Assembly: GCA_964217345.1 (NCBI GenBank)
Contig: CAXPJI010000042.1
Span: forward strand, 1-12,427
Reading direction: 5' to 3'
Source of the DNA: UBA3478 sp964217345
GTDB taxonomy: Bacteria > Bacteroidota > Bacteroidia > Flavobacteriales > Flavobacteriaceae
DNA: 12,427 nucleotides
This document shows, piece after piece, positions 1 to 7,603 of the stretch (position 1 is its first letter; the number at the start of each line of letters is the position of its first letter). The notes below the pieces were generated by a model, which saw only the letters and a list, made by a program, of their open reading frames with translations, was not told the DNA's origin and made no database searches. The position numbers were made by a program, and so were the translations under genes.

Positions 1-975
1 CTGACCCATACCTTAATTTCGACTCTGGTCATTCTTCTTACCGCTGAGTTTTTGCCTAAGGCAATCTTTCAGATTTATGCGAATACCCTCATGAAGGCCT
101 TGGCGCTTCCGGCCTATATTTTCTACAATCTTTTTTCGGGCTTCTCTTGGATGGTTTTAAAAATCTCTGATTGGGTGCTCAGGCTAGTTAAAGCGGATGC
201 TGAAAATCCACAGGCCACATTTACCAAATTAGAGATTGGGGATTATATCAGTCAACAGATGGAGTCTGCGGCTGATAATCAAGAAATTGATGCCGAGGTG
301 CAGATCTTTCAAAATGCGCTTGAATTTGCTGAGGTGAAAGCAAGGGAGGTAATGATTCCTAGAACAGAAATTACTGCGGTTGAATTAAGAGACTCTATAA
401 AGACTTTGCGATCTGTTTTCGTAGAGACGGGATTCTCTAAAATATTGGTCTATCGCGACCGTATTGACAATATTGTGGGGCATGTCCACTCCTTTGATCT
501 TTTTAAACGTCCGAGAAGTATTAGAACCCTTTTGAAACCCGTCGAATACGTTCCAGAGACCATGCCTATTCACGATATTTTGAACTTGCTTACCAAGAAG
601 CGAAGAAGTATGGCGGTGGTTTTAGATGAATATGGTGGTACTTCTGGAATTTTAACTATCGAGGATATCGTAGAAGAATTGTTCGGAGAAATCGAGGATG
701 AACACGATGTTAGTGAGCTCATCGAAGAAACGGTAGAAGAGGGCGTCTATCTGTTTTCGGGAAGACTAGAAGTAGACTATTTGAATCAGACCTATAAGCT
801 TAATCTGCCAGAAGAAGAACAGTATGAAACCCTCGGAGGATTAGTTATGGATTACACCGAGGCAATTCCCGAGTTAGGACATCAAATTGAAGTTGAAGGC
901 TGCCGACTCACCGTAGAGGAAGTGTCAAGTAATCGAATCGAACAAATACGACTTGAAATAAAGCCGTCTGAGTAG
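1..975 (+). CDS. CNNM/CBS/CorC_HlyC membrane protein ('hemolysin family'), 5' end missing
   Basis: The frame is open from base 1, so the gene begins left of the window; 324 residues are visible. Order of parts: the end of the CNNM (DUF21) membrane region in about residues 1-60 (hydrophobic stretches with A-E-F-L-P-K); a CBS pair starting near M-I-P-R at 118-121 and containing D-E-Y-G-G-T at 209-214, followed by an acidic VEELFGEIEDEHD stretch; and a C-terminal CorC_HlyC domain at about 249-319. The family usually has about 420-440 residues, so roughly 100 N-terminal residues are missing. Family members are inner-membrane proteins linked to divalent cation (Mg/Co) efflux; 'hemolysin' is a legacy name. 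GldE, a gliding-motility paralogue, has the same architecture. No gld gene is nearby and the next gene is a PpiD-like foldase, so I favour the general family member. No terminator is visible in the 63-bp gap to the next gene, so cotranscription is likely. Confidence 0.9.
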   Translation: MTHTLISTLVILLTAEFLPKAIFQIYANTLMKALALPAYIFYNLFSGFSWMVLKISDWVLRLVKADAENPQATFTKLEIGDYISQQMESAADNQEIDAEVQIFQNALEFAEVKAREVMIPRTEITAVELRDSIKTLRSVFVETGFSKILVYRDRIDNIVGHVHSFDLFKRPRSIRTLLKPVEYVPETMPIHDILNLLTKKRRSMAVVLDEYGGTSGILTIEDIVEELFGEIEDEHDVSELIEETVEEGVYLFSGRLEVDYLNQTYKLNLPEEEQYETLGGLVMDYTEAIPELGHQIEVEGCRLTVEEVSSNRIEQIRLEIKPSE

Positions 976-1038
976 CTATAAACATTTCGATACATCGAAT
1001 AATTTAAGTAGTTTCGCAGACCTAAAACACTTAAGATC

Positions 1039-3159
1039 ATGGCGATTTTAAATACCATTCGTAAACGTACTAGTGTACTAATTATTGTAATTGGCCTCGC
1101 GCTATTCTCATTTGTTATTTCTGGCATCTTTTCCAGCAATGCATTTCAAGGGGGAGATTTCTCGAATAATGTAGCTGAAGTAAACGACACTCCTTTATCG
1201 ATTGAAGACTTCAGACAGAGTCTAGAAATCGCTTCAAACACCTACGGACAAAGTTTTTCAAACAGTCAACTCGTAAATATCGTTTTTGATCAAGAGGTTC
1301 GTAAAGAAATCTTGAAGCAAGAGCACGAAAAGCTCGGGTTGAATATCGAAGGAGACCAAATTGTTGATTTCATTCGTACATCGGGTTACGCAAACATTCC
1401 TGCCTTTCAGAACGACGAAGGTTTTTTTGATGAATATGTATTCAAGGCAACGGTTGCGAGCTGGAAAGCTACAAACCCTGCACAGTACGATGCTTGGTTG
1501 ATTGATGAGGCTAATATTATTAACGCGGCAAAGGAGCAGATGTATTTTAACTTTGTGAAAGCAGGAGTTTCGACTTCATTACAAGAAGGTGCGCGTACTT
1601 TCAAATTTCAAAATGACAAGGTAAGCTTTGATTATGTTCAGCTTCCCTATTCAAGTATAGCAGACAGCTTAGTTAGCGTTTCGAAAGAAGAAATCGCCGC
1701 TTATGTCTCAGAAAATTCAAAGCAATTCAAGCAAGAGGAGGCAAGAGATTTACGCTATGTATTTTTTCAAGAGAAGCCTTCTAAGGCAGATGAAGATGCC
1801 GTATTATCTCGTATCACATCACTTTTAGAAGATCGTGAAGAGTACAGTGAAGAGACTAAGGGTAGTGTCATTGTACAAGGATTTAAAAACACAACCGATG
1901 AGGCTGATTTCATTCAGCGTTTTTCTGATGTAGCTGGTAATTTAGAATATCGTACGGCAGAAACATTGCCTGCGGTTGCAGCTGCGCAAATTAAAGAGCT
2001 ATCTAAAGGAATGGTTTACGGACCTTACAAGGATGGCAATACCTATAAGATTAGCAAATTAGTTGATTCTAAAAAGAACGGTAGTGTTCGTTCAAGCCAT
2101 ATTTTAGTAGCTTATAAGGGTGCAGAACGAGCTGCATCTACTATTGAGCGATCTAAAGAGGAGGCAAGAGTTAGAGTACAAGAATACCTTAGAAGAGCAC
2201 GCAGCGGGAATGAGGCATTTGCTGATCTAGCGCGTGAGGGATCTGATGGCCCTACAGGTTCTCAAGGCGGAGACTTAGGTTTCGTAAATGAGGGCGTGAT
2301 GGTCGATGCTTTCAACGATTTCATTTTTGATAACCCTATAGGTCGTATTGGTTTAGTCGAAACTGAGTTTGGTTATCATGTGGTTAAAGTTGAGGCTAAG
2401 CGTGATGTGTATTCTGTAGCTACAGTGACGCTTCGTATCGAACCTTCTGAAACTACAACCAACACCTTATTTACTGATGCTACTACTTTCGAAATGCAGG
2501 TGTCAGATGCTGAACCTAATGCCTTCTCAACGATTGCTAATGAAGGGGGCTATACGGTACGTCCGATCTCCCAACTAAAAGTATTAGACGAGAACCTCCC
2601 TGGCTTAGGTGCGCAGCGAAATATCGTGCGTTGGGCCTTTGATTCAGATAGAAATGTTGGTGATGTTAGTCGTTTTGATATTGCTGGCGGATATGTAATC
2701 GCTCAAATGACCAAGAAGTACGAAGAAGGGGTTCAAACTCCAGAACAAGCTTCAGCTAGAGTGCTTCCTATTCTTAGAAAACAGAAGAAGGCAGCTATGC
2801 TTAAGGATCAGTATGGATCTTCAGATTTTGATAGTCTGAAAAGTCAGAGTGCCGCTAATGCAGGTTCTGCTTTAGCAATGACTACCCGTTCAAGTGTGAT
2901 CTCTGGGATCGGTTCTGAGCCTTATGTAGTAGGAAAAGCTTTAGCTCTAGAGGCAGGTCAAACTACTTCACTAATTGAAGGTGAATACGGGATTTATGCC
3001 CTTAAGATCACTGAGAAAAATGAAGCTATGGATTTAGCTACTTACGCTCCATTTACAGAGACAATTGCTGCTCAGCGTGCAAATCAAGCTGCAGCAAATG
3101 CTTTCTACGCACTAAAAGAAAAGGCTGAAGTAAAAGATAACCGAGCTATTTTTTACTAG
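1039..3159 (+). CDS. ppiD: PpiD/SurA-like membrane-anchored peptidyl-prolyl isomerase (parvulin type)
   Basis: The 706-residue protein has a short cytoplasmic N-terminus and one transmembrane anchor (about residues 12-31, ending F-V-I-S-G-I-F). A SurA_N-like helical chaperone region follows, then one parvulin rotamase domain at about 351-455, with S-S-H-I-L at 352-356, G-G-D-L-G-F at 410-415 and F-G-Y-H-V-V-K near 444-450. The C-terminal chaperone-like region ends in D-N-R-A-I-F-Y. The length and single rotamase domain fit Bacteroidota PpiD-like proteins. The expected role is folding of exported and outer-membrane proteins at the periplasmic face of the inner membrane. The ATG start lies immediately before a good TM anchor. 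It probably shares a transcript with the upstream CNNM/CBS gene. Its TAG stop overlaps the stop of the opposing kinase gene by 4 bp, and its terminator lies just beyond. Domain assignment is secure; client proteins are unknown. Confidence 0.92.
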   Translation: MAILNTIRKRTSVLIIVIGLALFSFVISGIFSSNAFQGGDFSNNVAEVNDTPLSIEDFRQSLEIASNTYGQSFSNSQLVNIVFDQEVRKEILKQEHEKLGLNIEGDQIVDFIRTSGYANIPAFQNDEGFFDEYVFKATVASWKATNPAQYDAWLIDEANIINAAKEQMYFNFVKAGVSTSLQEGARTFKFQNDKVSFDYVQLPYSSIADSLVSVSKEEIAAYVSENSKQFKQEEARDLRYVFFQEKPSKADEDAVLSRITSLLEDREEYSEETKGSVIVQGFKNTTDEADFIQRFSDVAGNLEYRTAETLPAVAAAQIKELSKGMVYGPYKDGNTYKISKLVDSKKNGSVRSSHILVAYKGAERAASTIERSKEEARVRVQEYLRRARSGNEAFADLAREGSDGPTGSQGGDLGFVNEGVMVDAFNDFIFDNPIGRIGLVETEFGYHVVKVEAKRDVYSVATVTLRIEPSETTTNTLFTDATTFEMQVSDAEPNAFSTIANEGGYTVRPISQLKVLDENLPGLGAQRNIVRWAFDSDRNVGDVSRFDIAGGYVIAQMTKKYEEGVQTPEQASARVLPILRKQKKAAMLKDQYGSSDFDSLKSQSAANAGSALAMTTRSSVISGIGSEPYVVGKALALEAGQTTSLIEGEYGIYALKITEKNEAMDLATYAPFTETIAAQRANQAAANAFYALKEKAEVKDNRAIFY

Positions 3160-4082
3160 TAGATACAAAGTTCATCGAGCTTCAAAATAGTCGAATATCC
3201 CTTGTCTTTTAGATAAGGGATATTTTTTTTGCGGGTAAATAAGGCAAAGTCCCCACCCCATGCACCGAGCGAGACAAAAACCCCCTCAGGTCTATCGTCA
3301 AATAACTGATCGCCAATCGCGCTAATGTCTAATCGAGCAGCTAAGAGGTTTTCTTGTTCTTTTAGTAGCTTTTCGAAGCGATGGATATCAGAGGTCTCTT
3401 CGCTGATAGCAGTGCTTAATCTCGAAAGTTCATTTAAGAAATGATCTGAGCTTTGGGCCTTTCTATAATGTGCAATTGCTTCCCTACTGTTCATCTTCTG
3501 ATTGAGATAAACTAGGTGTAATTCGTCTGTAAATTCTGGCCTCCAGTTAGCCGGGGTGACGCTCACCTCTTTACCAATACGTTGAAACCGAATGGGGCCT
3601 TCTGCGGTTGCGCAAGCAATATCATATCCACTCCCTTTAAAACCTGAGTCTAAAAGCTCATAGGCGTTTACGGATGCAAATTGGGCTAGAGCTGCAATAA
3701 GCGTAGATGAAGACCCTAAACCCCATTCTCTATCAAATTCAAGAGTCGTTTTTAGAATAAACGGATAGTCAAATTTTGGATTCAAACTACGAGCCGCTAT
3801 CAGCAATTTAGAAAACGTGTATGCAATCTCTTCAGAACTAGTCTTTAAAGGTGCTAGACTTTTAACATCAAACTCAGCTTCAAACCAAGTACTACCTTTA
3901 TTATCTATTGCTTTACATTCAATATTTTTAGACCTATCGGTTTCAAAGTAAAATCGCTGCCCCAATTTTGTTGGCAATGCGAACCCAATGGCGCCGTCAA
4001 GAACTCCGTAGGCTCCACTAATGAGAAGTTTTCCTCTAGTATAGTATTGTCTAACGCCCATTTCGTAGTTGGTTGAGCGCAT
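3156..4082 (-). CDS. GYDIA-family GHMP kinase (probable mevalonate-pathway kinase)
   Basis: The 308-residue protein has GHMP-superfamily features: G-K-L-L-I-S-G-A-Y-G-V-L-D-G near residues 17-30, then P-T-K-L-G-Q at 37-42; the ATP-binding motif G-L-G-S-S-S at 121-126; the family signature G-S-G-Y-D-I-A at 150-156; and S-L-G-A-W-G-G-D-F at 271-279. The signature matches the Bacteroidota group named GYDIA GHMP kinase. It sits directly downstream of HMG-CoA reductase and overlaps it, so I infer that it phosphorylates mevalonate or a mevalonate phosphate; the substrate cannot be read from the sequence. Start choice: the outer ATG (4082) overlaps HMG-CoA reductase by 32 bp. A second ATG at 4061 (M8) leaves nine residues before G-K-L-L and only 11 bp of overlap, which may be the true start. 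The last 13 or so codons before the tail also form the ppiD terminator on the other strand. Confidence 0.88.
   Translation of the reverse strand: MRSTNYEMGVRQYYTRGKLLISGAYGVLDGAIGFALPTKLGQRFYFETDRSKNIECKAIDNKGSTWFEAEFDVKSLAPLKTSSEEIAYTFSKLLIAARSLNPKFDYPFILKTTLEFDREWGLGSSSTLIAALAQFASVNAYELLDSGFKGSGYDIACATAEGPIRFQRIGKEVSVTPANWRPEFTDELHLVYLNQKMNSREAIAHYRKAQSSDHFLNELSRLSTAISEETSDIHRFEKLLKEQENLLAARLDISAIGDQLFDDRPEGVFVSLGAWGGDFALFTRKKNIPYLKDKGYSTILKLDELCIY
3194..3230 (+). terminator. Intrinsic terminator of the CNNM-ppiD transcript, inside the opposing kinase CDS
   Basis: The arms AATATCCCTT (3194-3203) and AAGGGATATT (3215-3224) are perfect 10-bp complements. The stem can continue inward with G-U, T-A, C-G and T-A pairs to a TTT loop at 3208-3210. 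A run of eight T ends at 3230. The T-run follows the hairpin only on the + strand, so it should act on ppiD transcription, 35 bp after the ppiD stop. The same bases encode residues 285-297 of the kinase on the - strand. No equivalent U-tract exists in the other direction. Confidence 0.88.
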
Positions 4083-5361
4083 CTTTAACTGCCGAGTTAG
4101 TGACGGTTTGCTCGCTAAACTGTTTGCTTATGATCTGTTTCTCATCTTCAGAAGCTCCAAGTGCACTCAGAAGATTCAATAGGTGCATTTTCATGTGCCC
4201 TTTTTGAATACCAGTAGTGACTAAAGAGTTTACAGCCGCAAAATTTTGTGCGAGACCCGCCACGGCCACAATTCGCATGAGTTCTTTTGCCGAAGGCTTA
4301 TCTAAAATTTCTAGGGATCTTTTTACGAGCGGATGTAAGGAGGTCAATCCGCCAACGGTTCCGAGTGCAAGAGGAATATCTAACCAGAAGTGAAGGGTGT
4401 CATTTTCAATCTTTGCCTGGCTAAGTGATCGGTATTTGCCGTCTCTTGATGCATAGGCATGAACTCCTGCCTCCACCGCTCTAAAATCATTCCCTGTAGC
4501 AATAATTACGGCATCAACACCATTCATAATTCCTTTATTGTGTGTCACGGCCCGATAAGGTTCTTCGCGGGCAATATTGACTGCTCTAACAAACTTCTTG
4601 GCATAGGATTGAGCATCTGACAGATTTGCTCCTAATTGTTCAATAGGAGCGCTTACACTTGCACGTACTACGCAGTTGGGTACGTAGTTGCTAAGTATAC
4701 TCATTACTACTTCAGGTAGTTCATCTGCTTCGAAGGCTGAGGTTGATGCGCCTGTAAAAGATTTCGCAAGGGTCTCTAGACAGGTGTTTATAAAGTTAGC
4801 CCCCATGGCGTCAGCGGTTTCAAAACGCAGATCGATTTGATAATAGCCTTCAAGGGCATCTGTCTTGTCGATAAGTTGCACGCTTTGTATACCCCCTCCA
4901 CGGCGCTTCATACTTTCGGTAATCGAGCTTAGCTCGTTTAAGAATCTAGAGGTATTTTCATTGAAAAAGCGATTCAATTTTTCAGCTGGCCCATAATAGT
5001 TCAGGTGTATTTGCCCTACTTTTTCTGTCCCTAATACTTGTGTTTTGAATCCGCCCTTAGTACTCCAAAATTTAGCCGCTTTACTCGCTGCCGCTACTAC
5101 TGAACTCTCTTCAATGGCCATAGGAATGGTGTACCATTTACCGTCAATTAAGAAGTTTGGAGCTACTCCCAGTGGTAGGTAGTGGTTGGTTAACGTATTT
5201 TCGATGAATTCATCGTGAATCTTCTGAACCTCAGGGTCTGAATGATTATAAGTCTCGAGGGTAGCTTTAAACGCACTCGGGTTTTCCCCATGGGTTTCGG
5301 CAACCCAATGGATTTTTTCAGCTTTGGTTAACTTTGAGAAACCTTCGATTTTCTTTGACAT
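4051..5361 (-). CDS. mvaA: Class II hydroxymethylglutaryl-CoA reductase
   Basis: This enzyme interconverts HMG-CoA and mevalonate with NAD(P)H; here it is presumably the committed step of the mevalonate route to isoprenoids. The 436 residues match the usual size of the soluble class II ('degradative'-type) enzymes, with no membrane domain. Visible motifs: E-N-P-S-A-F near 26-31; P-M-A-I-E-E-S-S-V-V-A-A-A-S at 80-93, holding the catalytic Glu (E84 or E85); D-A-M-G-A-N at 184-189; H-N-K-G-I-M-N-G with the catalytic Lys (K276); T-G-N-D-F-R-A-V-E with the catalytic Asp (D292); A-G-L-A-Q-N-F at 368-374; and K-G-H-M near the C-terminus with the catalytic His (H389). All expected catalytic residues are present. 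The 'degradative' label comes from the Pseudomonas mevalonii enzyme; the adjoining GHMP kinase argues for a biosynthetic role here. Transcription probably starts from the -7 box just upstream of its ATG. Confidence 0.95.
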   Translation of the reverse strand: MSKKIEGFSKLTKAEKIHWVAETHGENPSAFKATLETYNHSDPEVQKIHDEFIENTLTNHYLPLGVAPNFLIDGKWYTIPMAIEESSVVAAASKAAKFWSTKGGFKTQVLGTEKVGQIHLNYYGPAEKLNRFFNENTSRFLNELSSITESMKRRGGGIQSVQLIDKTDALEGYYQIDLRFETADAMGANFINTCLETLAKSFTGASTSAFEADELPEVVMSILSNYVPNCVVRASVSAPIEQLGANLSDAQSYAKKFVRAVNIAREEPYRAVTHNKGIMNGVDAVIIATGNDFRAVEAGVHAYASRDGKYRSLSQAKIENDTLHFWLDIPLALGTVGGLTSLHPLVKRSLEILDKPSAKELMRIVAVAGLAQNFAAVNSLVTTGIQKGHMKMHLLNLLSALGASEDEKQIISKQFSEQTVTNSAVKDALNQLRNGR

Positions 5362-5377
5362 TCGGCTAATTTGAAAG

Positions 5378-5385
5378 CAAAGATA
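5378..5385 (-). promoter_or_regulatory. Candidate Bacteroidota -7 promoter element for the mevalonate unit
   Basis: The - strand reads TATCTTTG, an exact match to the Bacteroidota -7 consensus TAnnTTTG. Sixteen bases separate it from the ATG at 5361, which implies a leader of about 10 nt. No good TTG lies at the expected -33 spacing (about 19 bp upstream reads TAC), so the call rests on the -7 match and its position. Confidence 0.5.
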
Positions 5386-5453
5386 AGGATTAGGCTGAGC
5401 TTTAGTATTCGGTAAATATTTAGTAAACTTGAGGGTTTATAGATATCTACACG

Positions 5454-7601
5454 ATGAAAAAATTCCTTTTTTCTGCCCTCGCAGTACTTGTTAGTAGTTT
5501 TTCTTTCTCACAACAACCGATCACTTTAGAAGAGATTTGGTCAGGAGCCTTCTCTACAGAAGGAATTGCGAACTTACGGTCGTTAAATTCAGGGGATGCT
5601 TATACAGTTCTTGAGTACCATGATGGCAAAAGCCAGATTGTAAAGTACCGTTACAGTGACATGCAATCTGAGGGTGTTCTTTTGAGTTCGGGAGAAGCTA
5701 TTCCTAGATTTAGTGGATATACTTTTAGCGATGATGAAAGCCGTGTATTACTAGCTACACAGCGTAAACCGATATTCAGACGTTCATCAGAGGCGGTTTA
5801 CTATGTCTATGATTTCAAAACCCAAGAACTTACTAAGGTTAGTGATTCACTAATTAGAGTTCCTGCTTTTTCTCCCGATGGCTCAAAGTTGGCCTACGTT
5901 TTTGAAAATAACTTACATGTGTTTGATATTGCTTCTAAGTCAAGTCGCCAACTTACTGAGGATGGGAAGTACGGATCAATTATTAACGGACACGCCGACT
6001 GGGTTTACGAAGAAGAATTCTCGTTAGTTAGAGCCTATGAGTGGAGTCCCGAGGGTACCCATCTAGCTTACTTAAAGTTTGATGAAAGTTTGGTGCCTGA
6101 GTTTTCGATGGATGTCTTTGGCACAGAGTTGTACCCGAGTCAGTATCGCTTCAAATACCCAAAGGCAGGAGAGGATAATGCGGTCGTAGCCGTGCATATT
6201 GTCGAGCTAGCATCAGGAAAGGATAACCGTGTTGCACTTTCTCAAGAATATTATATCCCGAGAATACAGTTCATGAATCACAGTGAACACCTTTCTGTTC
6301 AGACTTTAAACCGCCACCAAAATCGTTTGATGTTATACAAAGTGAACATCAAAACTTTAGAGGTCGCTACTTTGTTAGAAGAAACCGACGAGGCTTACGT
6401 TGATTTGCATGACAACTTAACCTTTTTACCCAAAGATGATTTTATTTGGACCAGCGAGCGCGATGGCTACAATCACATCTACCTCTATAGTTCTGAAGGG
6501 AAATTGATTCGTCAAATTACTAGTGGTGAATTTGAGGTGACCAATTTTTTTGGTTACGATCGAAAGAAGGATCGAATTTTCTACCAATCTACTGAGCCTT
6601 CATCTATAGAACGTGCAATCTATCGAATTTCAACCAAAGGTAAATACAAAACACGTTTGACTACTCGGGCAGGAACACACAACGCCCAGTTCTCGAAAGA
6701 TTTTCAATATTTCATTGGCACCTATAGTAATAGTACGACTCCCTATGAGTTTACCCTTCGTGATCCTAGAACGGGAAGTGTGCTCAGCGTAATTAAAGAC
6801 AACGCTAAACTTGTAGATAAATTAAAGGGATATGACATTGCTCCAAAAGAGTTTGGTACCCTTAACGTAGGCGCGAATCAGTTGAATATGTACATGATTC
6901 GTCCGAATGATTTTGATCCTTCAAAAAAGTATCCGCTATTGATGTTTCAATACTCGGGTCCTGGTTCACAGCAGGTGGCCGACCAGTGGATGGGTTCGAA
7001 CGACTACTGGCATCAAATGCTAGCTAGTCAGGGTTATATTATTGCCTGTGTAGACGGACGCGGAACCGGTTTTAAGGGAAGAGATTTTAAAAAATCAACC
7101 TACCTAAACCTAGTAAAATTTGAGACCGAGGATCAAATTGCTGCTGCTAAGAAACTTTCTGAACTTGATTATATCGATGAGACACGCACCGGCATTTGGG
7201 GATGGAGTTTCGGCGGTCACATGAGTACGAACGCCCTTCTTAAAGGAAACGATGTATTTGAAATGGCTATTGCTGTAGCACCGGTGACTAGTTGGAGATT
7301 TTATGACACTATATATACTGAGCGTTTTTTACGTACCCCTGAGGAAAACCCGGGTGGATACGATAACGAGTCGCCCTTTAATTACCCCGAGCTTTTGAAA
7401 GGTAAGTACCTGCTCGTTCACGGTAGCGGGGACGACAATGTACACGTTCAGAATTCAATGCGTATGATCGAGGCTCTTATTCAAGCGAATAAGCCTTTTG
7501 ACTGGGCGATCTATCCCGATAGAAATCACGGAATTTATGGCGGAAACACTCGCCTCCATCTGTACTCAAAAATGACAGAATTCATTAAAAACAACCTTTA
7601 A
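5454..7601 (+). CDS. Exported S9 family dipeptidyl peptidase, DPP-IV type
   Basis: A serine exopeptidase expected to remove N-terminal dipeptides (X-Pro or X-Ala) from oligopeptides outside the cytoplasm. The 715-residue protein begins with a signal peptide (M-K-K, hydrophobic core, S-F-S then Q-Q near 18-21) with no lipobox Cys, so it is probably periplasmic or secreted. The DPPIV_N beta-propeller spans about 80-430 and carries D-W-V-Y-E-E-E-F at 182-189, the Glu motif that holds the substrate N-terminus in DPP-IV. The C-terminal alpha/beta-hydrolase domain (about 480-715) has G-W-S-F-G-G with nucleophile S585, H-G-S-G-D-D-N-V-H with the acidic residue at D660 (or D661), and R-N-H-G with H692. 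The triad is complete. The next gene, a peptide transporter, starts two bases after the stop, so the products should be made together. Exact specificity (Pro versus Ala) is not determinable here. Confidence 0.94.
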   Translation: MKKFLFSALAVLVSSFSFSQQPITLEEIWSGAFSTEGIANLRSLNSGDAYTVLEYHDGKSQIVKYRYSDMQSEGVLLSSGEAIPRFSGYTFSDDESRVLLATQRKPIFRRSSEAVYYVYDFKTQELTKVSDSLIRVPAFSPDGSKLAYVFENNLHVFDIASKSSRQLTEDGKYGSIINGHADWVYEEEFSLVRAYEWSPEGTHLAYLKFDESLVPEFSMDVFGTELYPSQYRFKYPKAGEDNAVVAVHIVELASGKDNRVALSQEYYIPRIQFMNHSEHLSVQTLNRHQNRLMLYKVNIKTLEVATLLEETDEAYVDLHDNLTFLPKDDFIWTSERDGYNHIYLYSSEGKLIRQITSGEFEVTNFFGYDRKKDRIFYQSTEPSSIERAIYRISTKGKYKTRLTTRAGTHNAQFSKDFQYFIGTYSNSTTPYEFTLRDPRTGSVLSVIKDNAKLVDKLKGYDIAPKEFGTLNVGANQLNMYMIRPNDFDPSKKYPLLMFQYSGPGSQQVADQWMGSNDYWHQMLASQGYIIACVDGRGTGFKGRDFKKSTYLNLVKFETEDQIAAAKKLSELDYIDETRTGIWGWSFGGHMSTNALLKGNDVFEMAIAVAPVTSWRFYDTIYTERFLRTPEENPGGYDNESPFNYPELLKGKYLLVHGSGDDNVHVQNSMRMIEALIQANKPFDWAIYPDRNHGIYGGNTRLHLYSKMTEFIKNNL

Positions 7602-7603
7602 TT

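Noticed and set aside
385..573. Open frame of 62 codons on the - strand inside the CNNM/CBS gene
   Set aside because: It lies wholly antisense to a well-supported conserved gene and shows no domain or signal features of its own.
1..975. Identification of the first gene as gldE (gliding motility)
   Set aside because: GldE has the same CNNM-CBS-CorC_HlyC architecture, but no gld neighbour is present and the PpiD-like neighbour fits the general family member better.
986..999. Inverted repeat TTCGA-TACA-TCGAA between the CNNM/CBS gene and ppiD, as a possible terminator or operator
   Set aside because: The stem is only 5 bp and no T-run follows. A nearby TAGTTTCG is one mismatch from the -7 consensus but has no -33 partner. 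Too weak to call.
882..1139. Open frame of 85 codons on the - strand across the CNNM/CBS-ppiD junction
   Set aside because: It is antisense to the ends of two conserved genes and has no recognisable motif.
1407..1604. Open frame of 65 codons on the - strand inside ppiD
   Set aside because: It is antisense to the ppiD chaperone region and contains nothing recognisable.
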